A stretch of 64,000 nucleotides of DNA from Streblospio benedicti (lineage: Eukaryota > Annelida > Polychaeta > Spionida > Spionidae). This document shows, in pieces, positions 1 to 12,300 of the stretch. The stretch is from assembly GCA_019095985.1 (NCBI GenBank), contig CM032662.1, positions 14,371,036 through 14,435,035 of the forward strand, written 5' to 3'. Below the pieces are notes generated by a model. That model saw nothing but the letters and a program-made list of their open reading frames with translations, did no database searches and had not been told where the DNA came from. The stretch's first letter is position 1. Each line of letters begins with the position of its first letter. The translations under genes were made by a program, and so were the position numbers.

Positions 1-171
1 GACGGCATTTTGAGATGCTGTGCTCGCTAAGGACTTTATATCTAGTTTATATTTTGTTAGAGACCACAACGTTTTTAGAGTTTATCGTGAAAAAATCAGA
101 GGATGAAATTGTAGGAAGAGATACATGTTTATATCAATTGTACTGAGTTCACACGCCATCTGTTGTTTCAG

Positions 172-339
172 GATGTTGTGAAGCGGGCGGAGCGTGAGGT
201 CTCGGACCACGAGGCCTACGACTCCGCCGTCACAGACTTCTCTGATTGGCTGGAAGCCACCAGACACAAGCTAGACAGTCTAGAAGCTGACAGTGGAAGC
301 GGAGGGGAGAACTATGAGAAAACGATGGCAAGAATACGG
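172..339 (+). CDS. SYNE1: Nesprin exon 1 of window (56 codons)
   Basis: Acceptor tgttgtttcag and donor gtaagg bound a phase 0/0 exon beginning DVVKRAERE and ending KTMARIR. It contains FSDWLEATRHKL, the typical first-helix Trp pattern of a spectrin repeat. Confidence 0.85.
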
Positions 340-3300
340 GTAAGGAACCTAAAGAATTCAAGTTGATTTTGAGCTTATGGGCAGCTTGACTGAATATCTT
401 TGGAGCACTTATAAATTACACGAGTAGCAGAGAAAATTGGTGGTAATTTTAGGGGGAGGGCTTGACATCTTCAAACACTGTGACTTTGATTTGTTTATTT
501 GATAAATAAAGAAGTGAGAAAGAAAATGTATTTCAAAACTAAAAAAAACGTGTCACGTGTCCCCCCACCAGGAGGTCGAGTCGTCGCTGGACGTGGGTCG
601 CGGGCGGCTGCACACGGTGACGGAGCGTCTGGAGCGCGTCTCTCCGCCGGGGCCTGGTCGGCTCGCAGCAGGTCCTTGGCTGCAGGCCGACTTCTAATAT
701 AAGACGACTTCTCACGGTCCCAAATTTTCATAATCTACTAGAGCCACTTGAACCTGCACAGGCATGCAGAGACATGGGCAGGTCGCGATTTTTGGAACTT
801 TTAAGATCACATCACATTTTGAGATTCCTTCTAGACATCAGATAAACCCATCTAAATGACAAACTTCTTCAAAGTGTAAAGTTTGCTCTTTTTTCTGTGG
901 CAGTTGATTTCCCGCGACCTTGAGCAGCACGAGTCAGAGGTCACAGCCCTACAATGACCCTGCCACGACCTCCACCAATGACCTTGTGACCCGATACAAT
1001 GACCTTTGCACCCAAACACACAAACTACTTGACACACGTGAAGATCAAGTAAGTTCCTTTATCCCTGCATTAAATTCTATGTAAAAACTAGATTGTACAT
1101 GTATTATAGTATAGGTTTGACAGTTATGTGAAATTTATAATGTGCTTATTTGCAGTTACAAATCACTGTTATCGTGCTCTAGCGACTTAACATTCACACC
1201 AGGTCATTGGCTGCCTCGTCAATATAAGATGTCGGTTTCATATTCATCGAAAAATCTTGGACAATCGTATTGATTCCAACTTTTCATCGTCACTTCTGAT
1301 CTTCTGAGTCCATCCTCGCCCGCCAGGTTTCCCTGCACGTCGTATCGAGGCTGACAGTATCCTCGTGCTCTCCAGCCTCCAACAACACGGCGACGCGGCA
1401 CCGAATACAGGCGATCGAGGTTAGGAGGCATTTTATTTGACTTCTGTAACTATGCCCCCCAAAAATGTTCAAATCATTAGTTGATGTAGTCAAACGGAAG
1501 CTTGGGATTGTAAAACCTGTCTTCAGCTATGGCAATATGGGAGTAGGAAATTGGTATAGTGAACAGAGAGAGAGAGAATAGAATTTTGTTATGGAAGTGC
1601 ACTAGTAGCATGTAACAGACTTATTCAATGCTGTTTGGTGATGATTCTTGCAATCAGCGGATTTCAAACCTCATAATCACACATTGTGTATTCTGTCGGC
1701 GAGATACAATGGAAAGTTTGAACAGCAGAGAAATTAGGATTTTTATTAAAATTATAGTTAATGATTTTTATCAGAGTTTGATGGGAGGTTTTATAGCTGG
1801 GAGGATTGAATCATAAATCACAGTTAATCCAAGATTCCCTTGGATCAGACCAGCATGAATGGGGATGGTTTAGATGTTTCTGAGGATTATGAATTTCATC
1901 ATTCTGTGGTAAAGAGTGAATTGGAGAGCTAGCCCCCATGGTGGTATTAACAGATTATTTATAGCTGGCAGGATTGAATCATGTTAAATTACACGCGAAA
2001 TATATCCAAGAAGGGAGGCCTGGTTCCTCCTTGGATCGGCCACTGGGATGGTGATGGTTTATATTTAAAGGGGCGAGCTAGTAAGGATGAATGTCATCAT
2101 CAACGAGTAAAGCAGTGAACTTTATTCGTTAGTCCCAGTACAAACTGTCTTCCAGGTGTGCTTTGCCAGCAGCAGTACAACTAGTTGCCGTAGGACCCAG
2201 CAATACATGCACTTTTTTCACACAAAAACGCTCCCCCACCTACTCAGCTTGACAGACACACAATAAGAGCTCAGTGAATGTACAAATCGCACAGATAAAG
2301 GCAAACACATTCAAGGTAACCAGGAGGACACGTATTTGTTGTTAATACTAGAATATTTAAAGAATGTCTCTTTTAAAATGATCTTAAAGGGTTGCTGCAA
2401 TCATCGTTCTAGAAACTGTCATAAGGCATAAGGTGAGATGATAAGATGGGAAAGTGCAACTAGTCAGGCTCCAAGTAACAAAAACTCCCTTAAAGTATAT
2501 ACATGTACTTATTTTCACACAAAAATTTTGTCCTTCTCAAAACTTGACAAATTTCTACTCTTCAATAAGATTGGATGAGTTCTGACCTGTCACCTGGTTA
2601 CATTGGTAATCTGGATTGTTTTTAGGATCTGAACGGTGACTCATATAAAAGGTGATGGTCAGCATTAATCTCAGTGGTTGTTGTCAGTCAAACTCACAAT
2701 TATCTCAAAAGTCAAAGAACACCAGTTATTCTACACCAACGTTGAAGGTCAATTAAGATTGTTTGAAAAAATGTATATTTAAAATCTGTAGACCGTTATT
2801 CTACAAGAAATAAAATCATAATGAATTTGAGGAAAAAACATCAAATGAATCAGAATCAATATATCCAGCATAAATTTGTGTTGCCAATATGGATCCTCAC
2901 ACCACCCATTCCACTGTACTACAAAACCTCAATTTGACTACCTCTATACTGAGACCACCTCTAAATGATTCTGTCACGTTCTCAAAACTCCTAGAAGAGA
3001 CCAACGCACACCTCTATAAAGAGACCACCTACTGAAACTACTTGACGGCAGTCCTAAGGCTGTTTTTTTTTTACATTGATTCTACTGTATTGGTTTTTAG
3101 TGTCCATGAATTCATTTTAAAGAGGTGATTGTCATCAGTCATGCATTGATCTGATCGGTCTGGCTTAGTCAACTCACTATAGAAATAATGTATGTGTTTT
3201 ATAAATTTTAGATTTTGTGTTCCTGATTTGCTTAGAAAATAACAGCATTTAAATATTTTATCTTTTTAGCATATTTATCAAATGAAATACTTCCAATTAT

Positions 3301-6300
3301 TGTTGTATTTTCCACATATATTATCAAATCATATTTGGTAGCAAATTTGTTTCATTTGATTTTAGCTAAGTGGAATAGTAAGTTTTATAGCTTCTTCTGT
3401 AGTTCTAGAAAAAAATCCCCAAATGCATGTCCTCATTCTAACTCTGCATCACACTGTGCTTGTATGATATTCAAAGTCATTATAAACAATATTAAATGTA
3501 GAAGCAAAAAAACAATGGCATAAAAGATATTTAGTTTAGTTTTGATGCATGCACCTGAAGCATCATGTCTAACTACATGGAAACTGTGCCACTTGTATCA
3601 AACAGAAGCAGCTTCATTCTATTATAACATGCATGTCATGAATGCCATATTTTCTGTACCAACTGTATGCACACTCTCTTTCCTGCTTTCGGCATCTATT
3701 TTATTGAAGTTACTTATTGTTTTTGACAGAATTAAATCTAAGCAATGGAAACAGCTAACTGCTAATGGAGTAAATACTTTATGATGCATTGAAACCAACG
3801 AGACGTCATGATACTTAATAAACTGGCACCTGTAAAGAGTCGATTGAAAAAATGCACTTGCATACGTCATCTGACTTTCTCTATTGAAATTCGCTTTTCT
3901 CCATCCAACTGGATATATCTCCGATCCCAGCAAATTGTCAGAAGAGTTCATTAGTGATTTTTCATACGCACTAACTGCAGCATTGTGTATTGTGTGTGAC
4001 TGTGTTACCAGACAGGACAGGGTGACTCAGACCTCAAGTTGGCTAGTCCAAAAGGGCGACCCACCTTTCATCTTTCTCGCCAGTTCAAAATCTTGTAACA
4101 AGTAATTTTTTGTTCGCTAGTATTTCTTTTCATAACATGAACATGGGATTCTGTAAACATATATATATACCTGGTGAAAATTAAACTTTAGAAACAAGAT
4201 AATTAATCCGTTTTTTTAAGGTTCTTTGCGACAGAATATCACCCGGTCGACCTACGTTCTGAGGTTGGTCGTCCGGTTGGGCATCTTAGGTTTAGGATTA
4301 CTGTGCTGTGTAGTCACTGATTGTCCTGATGTCATAAAACTTTACATATCTCCAATCCCAGGAAGTTGTTAGAAGAGTAATTTGTCATATGTACCAATGT
4401 TATAGCATCGTGTACAGCGTGTGGGTGCGTCACTGACTGTAGTGCTGAGTCTGTGTACCGTGCCGGTTGGGCAACTTCGGTTTTAGAATTACTGTGCTGT
4501 GAGGTCACTGATTGTCCTGATGTTATAAAACTTGACATATCTCCAATCCCAGCAGGAAGAGTAATTTGTCATACGTACGAAAGTCTGTAGCATCGTGTGA
4601 GTGCGTCACTGACCATGGTGCTGTTTTCAGGACGCGGTGCGCCAGCTGAGCGAGCTGTCGCGCGCTGAGTCTGTGTACCGTGCCGCGTGTGGCGAGTACG
4701 ACGCGTGGGCTGAGAACACACGCGCCGCTCTAGACTCCGCCCGGCAGCAGCAGCAGGCGCCAGACGCAGACGCCAGCAGCAGGCAGCTGCAGGCTGTCAA
4801 GGTAGACTAGTAGTGTGTTACACAGACTTGTCGACTAGTGTTGATTTTCCCAGCTTTCTTGCTATAAAAATAGCTCAAGTATTGATAGTAAACGCTTATC
4901 ATTAATTTGTTTTGAAATGTTCACTTCATTGACCGATTCTAAGGTTTTTTCCCCAGAATTGGATTCACTTCTCACAATCTGTAGTGTTATTATCAAGAAT
5001 TGAGTCCTATTATATCTCCTAGAATCTCCATCAACTCTCAGATGTCGCTGGAAAACAATTCACACAAAATCATCATCAATTTCCTGGAATTGTTCCTGAT
5101 TTCGCATGTTTTGATTGTGCGTTTCCAGGAAGTGTCTGGTGAGCTGGCGTCGGGCCAGCAGCTGCTGGGGGCAGTGGTGGACGCAAGCCACCGCATGCTG
5201 ACCCCGGGTCGCGGGGGGTCGCGGGAGGCCGGCCGCGGGGCGGTGGACGGCGAGATCGCGGCGCGGCGGGCGGCCTGGGACAGCCTTAGTGACGATGTGT
5301 CACAAGCAGCCACAGAGCTAGAGGTGGGTGTCCGATGGGGGGGTTCGCATTAGTACTTTGTTATCTTGGTATTGTGTAACTCAACCTATGTTAATTTAAT
5401 GTCCCTTCAAGCAGACTTTGAAGATATATCGGATCGTTTTCTCAAACATTCTACTTAACCGTTATCCATACAGATTGAAGACAATGTTGATATTTCTTAG
5501 TTGTAGGGTTTGCCATGATATTTTAACATCAACTTAAAAATTTAATATACTTATAATGTCTACATGGCAAATATAAAAGATGCATGAAGTTTTGACGGAA
5601 TTTTGGCTCAAGAAACGTCCAAAGTGAAGAGTGAACAGACTGAGGAGTCGGTACTTGTGGTCAGTAGAAGTGACCAATGTTTTCATCTCACCACAGGAGA
5701 AGCTGCTGCTGTGGACACAGTTTGGCCACCAGCGTCAGGGGTTCGAGTCCTGGCTCGACGAGATGGAGGTGGCCGTATCCACGGCGACACAGCCCAAAGC
5801 TGACCTCAGTGACCGCAAGGCCCAGCTACACAGGCTCAAGGTGAAACGTCAGAATGTCATTGTGGGCTTTATCAACCTTATGTGTTTTCTGTCATATTAG
5901 GTCACCAACTCTGAACAGATCTGTTGTGTCTGGTGGTTAAAGTCATCTTTAGAAAGTAGACTTTCATCTACTGTATATAATATTGGATGAATCTTGAGAA
6001 GGGTCATGATGTACATGTATGTACTTGCATGGCCGTGGCATGCTTAGAGGCTTTTGGGATGTATTTGATACGAATCAAAGTTGCTCTAATCATACACTGT
6101 AAACCATAAAAATTTCATGTGCGATTTAATTTTGCTACATTCGTGAATGTGGGATGATTTTCAAAATTTGAATGCCATGAAAATTTAAAGCGTTACAGTA
6201 CTTGTTGATAACCACTCCGACATGGACAATAATGCAAGTATCGTACGTTTGTAGGTGTACAACTGTACATCAACATTTAAAAAAAGGCCTTAACATTGAG

Positions 6301-9300
6301 CCTCTTGCCGTGCGTGTTTTTTAGGCCTTGCAGCAGGAGTTGACCACACGTGAGGGTGAGCTGGGGTCACTGGAGGCCCTGGCCACCGGTCAGTTGGATG
6401 GTCAGCCGCACACAGACGACCTGCGCGACAGATACCACAGCCTCAGCGATGCCGTGCAGGTCAGTGACTCTATATACAGATATGGATTAGTGTTTCCACT
6501 TGATTATTGACACAACAGCCAAGGCTTTTCTAACTGCTTCTCAAAGTGGTACTTCAAATGGAAACTGCTTTGATTGTTGACCTTTTACACTGCATTATTG
6601 CAGAAACGTCATTTCCTTTGTACAGCAGAACCGAGTACAGATATTGAGGGTCTGGATAGAATATGGATTTGCCTTGTATTACTCCTTATTCCAGTCATGG
6701 GTGTCTGTCAGAGAACCAGATGTTCACACTCACACCCTAAATTACACCCCAACACTCACTGACATTTCACCAATACTCACCCCAACACTCACCCCGACCC
6801 CCCCTCTCCTGTTCCAGGTCGCGGTGACCTCCGTGGAGGGGTCGCTGTCTGAGCACCAGGCATTCCGCGACGCCCTGCAGGAGGCTGAGCGCTGGGTGCT
6901 TGCCACCTCCTTCAGACTCATGGCCCACAACAGCCTGGACGTCAGCTCAGCTCAGCTCACCCAGCAGCAGATACTCAAACATGAGGTGAGGCGCGGCAGC
7001 ATTAGCAGGCGTTTAGGAAAATTGAGATGCAGCACAATTCAGGGCTTGAGTCAGAATTTCTGTTCATCTCTCCTTTAAGGTGGCACTCTAAGGTAGCGAG
7101 TCACTTCACAATGGCAGATTGAGGATTTGAAAAAAGTAGCATGTCTAATAGGGGATTGTAGCATTCTGATATGACGTATGATAATTCTGTGATGATAGTT
7201 ATAAAACTCAATGACCAATGGTCCAAAAATACATTTAGAGCAGTTATGACTCAATGGCATGTGTCCATTTATTTAAAAGTCAGCAAGTATCACTACTGCC
7301 ATCCTCTGTCGCCCAGGCGCTGATGGGTGAGATTGACAACTACTCTGCCCAGCTGTCTGTGGTGCGGTCCCGCGGTGCCGCGCTCATCGAGGCTAGTCCC
7401 GGCACCGGCGCCGCCGCGATCCAGGCTCAACTCAATAACCTCGACGACAGCTACCTCTCTCTACAGGCCACCGCCACGCAGATCAAGGTTAGAAGCAAAA
7501 CTATGAACTTTCTTTCAATGTGTATAAAGAATCCAATTTATTTGAAGGCAAAATCAATCCTCTGATCCCATCAAATGAAATGATCCTTTCCAAGAACGAT
7601 GATGAACCATTCAAATTGAACTTGGAATACAGCCTCTATGGTGGAATGATCCTTATGATACTCTCCAAGAAAGATGAGCCTCTCAAATCAGAAAATAACC
7701 TCTATAGTTGCCAACTGACAAAGTATACCTTTATACGCTAATGTTGAGAAAGATCATTTCTTTTGTCCTGAAACTTTCCATTTGCATACAATGCAGACTG
7801 GTGTTTTTCTAGGTGGTGCTTAGCTATTTCGATCTCCTCTACTACTAGTAGTTGAGGCCCCTTGCTGTAGTAGTCTTTTCCAAGGTATTACAAACATGCA
7901 TGGCTTCAAGAAAGGAGCATATTTGTTTCACTTTTTTTCTTCCAGAAAGTACTGCACCTCACTTATGGAACAATTTCGTTTTTGATTGTTTTGTTTTTTG
8001 TTATTTTTTGTTGAAATTGAATGAGACTCACAAACATAAGTGTGACCAAGTCTGCATTGTTTATGATATGTGGATAATGCATGTGGATGTTCATCACCAA
8101 GTAAACAAGATCTGTTTTTTTTTTAATCACAAAAATTGATACATTATAATTTATCTCCAGCTATCTAGAGCTCTTCTAAAATGGTTCAAATTGATTTCCA
8201 ATCTTCAAACTGGAAAGTTGAGTGACATCTACCCAAGTTAGTTTCCTTTAGACTTTGGATGGAAACAATGTTCATTTCACGTCGGTTCTATGACCACATG
8301 GTCACTTATTATAAGCAGTAAGCAGTAAATATGACAGAGATCAACAGCAATGGATATATTGTAAGATTGAAATCTGCCTGTTTCCATAATACATCGTGTC
8401 CATGAAAGTTCATAATGTGCCGTTGTTTACAGGAGCGTCTGAATGACATCTCGGCGCGGTGGGCGGACTACGAGGCCGTTATGACTGCGGCGGAGGAGTA
8501 CATTGTGACTGGGGTGTCACCGTGGCTGGAGGAGCAGGCGGTGATGCACGCAGCCGACAGTTACGCCTCAGCAAACACCGCGCAGTCTACAGCAAGGGTG
8601 AGTGGCTGGTTGTCTCCATTGTCAAAGGGTTTCTCTTGTCACTGACGTAACTTATCCTGATGACTGTTTAAAAGAAATGTGATTAAAAAAGTTTATTAGC
8701 ATTATAAACCAAAGGTTTCATTTGTATTTTTGTTGTTCTTGAATGCTACGTATTAAGCCAAAGTTTTAAAGTTGTGTACAATGTACTCCTTTTATTAAAC
8801 CATTTTCAGTCTTGAAAACAGTGTAGTAAAAGGAGTATACACCTTTAAAACTTTGGCTTGATAAGTAGCATTAAAGATCAACAAAACGACAAATGAAACC
8901 ATATGCTACATACCAAAGACATCGATGTATATCGAGTAGAAACCAAAGTGCTTTTGATTCTAAAATACAAATAAGCTGTATATTCTGAACATCATAAAGC
9001 TTCAACTAAACTGTTATTTCAAGCGTAAGTGTTATTTGAATGATACACTTTCAAACTTCTCTCTCTCACTCTCACACGTCTTTTTAGCAAACATATTTGT
9101 ACCAACGATAGATATAGCTGAAGACAGGTCTTCAGCTATATCTATGGTTGGTAGAAATATGCTTGCTAAAAAGACGTGAGAGAGAGGGAGAGAAGTTTGA
9201 AAATGTATCCGCAAGCACTGGGAAACACATACATATGAATCATACAGTGGTTTTGTGTTTGCAGGAGATGTTGGAGAAACTGACGAGACAGAAGCAGTCG

Positions 9301-12300
9301 CTGCTCAGTGCGCGGCAGAAGTGTGCCAAGCTGGGGGGTGGCGCAGAGTCGCCGGACGACGAGACGGCGCGGCGAGCAGACGACATCCACCATCGCCTCG
9401 ACGACGCCATAGAGCAGGTGAGAGCAACGCCACGAACATCGGGGGTTGTGTTCACGAAAATGAGAACTGATTATAGCTGATACATATCGGAAATTAATTG
9501 ACGACGATTAGCTTACAGATTATAGTTTAGTTGTATAATCCGACTGTAGGGAAGATGTTGTAAGACAAAAATGAAATGAGAAGATCAAAGTCGCTGATTC
9601 AAGAATAAAAAACTAAGCTATTTATACCTGACCATTTTCGTTCCATTCACCTTTTGAAAATAAACATATCTTAGAAAACTATCCAGTATTTTATCAAAAT
9701 AGCTGCACACCATGGCCTAGTTTGGTAGAGCTCTGTGACCAGTAATAATTTAAAGATAGATTATGAAATTGATTTATCCTACAACTGCTACAAAAACATA
9801 GATTCACCAGTTAAATGCATCATACATACGTCTGTAAAGTTACATGTATGGAGATATTTGTAACATATGTGATAAAACTGTAGTACTTACTGGTCACTCG
9901 ACAGCTATTATTCCATATGGTCCCTGCAGGTTGAGGCGACCATGGGCCGCATCAGTGAGAGTGTGGGCCAGTGGGAGGCAGCCCACCGCCACCACGCGCA
10001 GCTGGCCCGCTGGCTCGCGGACCAGAGCGACCACGTCACCACGCTACGCGGACGCCACGCCAAACTACACGACGACGCGGCACGGCTAGAGATAGGACAG
10101 CTAGAGGTGAGGCTAGATATAGGGCAGTAAACAGTCATAGTAATGATAGACATAATTTATTTAAATGCAAATTGGATAGTAAATAGTAATATGGCACTTT
10201 ATTTTGAAATACTATTTTCTAGCTCTTTCTTGTAGCGATAGTGAAAAGGTCTTCTTATATTGTTAGTGCATATTTCCTGTAGAAACGAAGGTCAAATGAT
10301 TGATACAATAACTGTCCTGTTGTCCTGTTCCAGGAGTTGCTGTCTGAGATCCACGCGCGTGAGCCGGAGCTGTCGGCGCTGGCCGCCCGCTACGCCGGCC
10401 TGACCTCCGACCCCGACGCCGCGCTCCCCGCACAGCAGGTGAGACTCAGAGTCACTCACAAACGTGGCAAACTGCAGCTTTGTCAAATGCAATGCTCATA
10501 TTTGTTGTCATCAAATCATGCTTAATAACTAACTCTATGAACTCTTTTTAGCATTTTATGCATTCTGGTTTTAACTATGTGGTATATGTTGTTATGTAAA
10601 TGACAACACAATAGTGCAAACAATGGTGTGTGTTTACATTATTGCTTAGACTAGTCACAAGAACCAGGACTGTATATTAAGAGCCAAGTGTCCCTTGCAT
10701 GAAAATATCTTACGGAGAGATCACTTTTAGACACAAGATATTTTTAGAAGAACACAATTAACAGTTTTGTTTGTTTTATCATGTCATATAAATGAATTGG
10801 CATGTTATCTAAATGCTATTAAGAACCTACAGCAATTAATGCTTCGAATCTAAAAATGATCTATTTATAAACTAGGGTTTTCTTTTAAGAAGACACAATA
10901 TACGACCATGAGTTTTATACTTAGAGACCAATATTCTGTTTGATAAAGTAAATACTGAATGGATTGATTGAATATTAAAATCTGCAGCTTTTACAGATTG
11001 AACATTTGCCCATTGTACAATGGTCACTATTCTGTGTTTGTATAATGATCTATAGACGGCCTTGTGGAAACTGTTTTTCTCACCACATGGAATCAATATT
11101 TAATAAAACTACCCTTTAATTTAAGCAGCATTTTAGAGTTTATGACCCAGTTCATGCTATGGATTTGAGCCTCATGTGTATGCCTTATTTATAAGGTTGA
11201 ATGCAAATTTATTAGAATGGTATGAAAAAGTAAGGATTCATATAGACGGCTCTAAAGAATTAGACAATGAATGAACAACACAATGCAGGATTAATACATG
11301 TGATGATTTACAATGAGAAATTCTCATCCAATGGCAGAGCAACTAGACAATGGACTACATTTTTATAGTTGAGTATGACTGGTCAAAAATGCGTGTCTGA
11401 TTATATATATATAATATGAATATTAGCCTAGTGAAAAATCTCTTAAAAGTCTCTGAAATTAATGTATATATCATCATACAAAAAACAAAAAAATCCAATT
11501 AGCATGATTATAAAGCTAAATTCATGCACAAAGCGAATCTCATCTCTGATTCTCGTGTTTGAAGATATATAACTTTTTAGAGGTCACAATCATATATTTG
11601 TAATGGGATTGTTGAAATGTACGAAGTATTCTTGACCTAATAAGCCTGCTTTCCCCCCAGGTTGACCCTCTGCGCGAGTCATGGCAGCGACTGCTAGAAG
11701 AGCTAGAGAGCCTTCTAGACGACCGGCGGCGGGTGCTGGCACAGAGCCAGGAGTACCACCGGCGCCGAGCGGAGGTCAACGCAGCAGTCAGCGAGGTCAT
11801 CGTCAAGGTAACACAGACGGGGATTCTAGAATTTTTTTGTAAAGAAATGGATGTAAAATTGAAGGACTTAAATATTTTTGCTCGGACACTCATGATCATG
11901 TTCTGCATTTAATAACTATATGATAATCACTATATTTTTAAAACGCTTATGAAGAGACTATAAGTTATATTATGTACTTGCATTACATTCTTACTTGTTC
12001 GCCTTGGATTGACGTGTCCATCAGCATTGTCGTGAAGGCAAAAACCTAACTAAGCCAAATAGAGTTGATCTGACCAGAAACTAACATTCTATCCAGGCAA
12101 TATCAGTACATGTACCTCTGCATCAATCTGCAAACCAAACCATAACTGTTCTGCCATGCTGTGTAGGTGGAGAAGCTGGGGTCCGCCGGACCCGGCTCCT
12201 CATCATCACACACCACCGAGTCCACCACGGCAGCACGCATACAACAGCTACAGGTGAGTCCCCGACCAGCTCACACCTCACCACAGTGTGTTTGCTAGTT

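Noticed and set aside
3542-4105. Overlapping open frames of 70-110 codons on both strands in the 3.2 kb intron
   Set aside because: AT-rich, no domain pattern, no matching splice sites, and overlapping a degenerate repeat.
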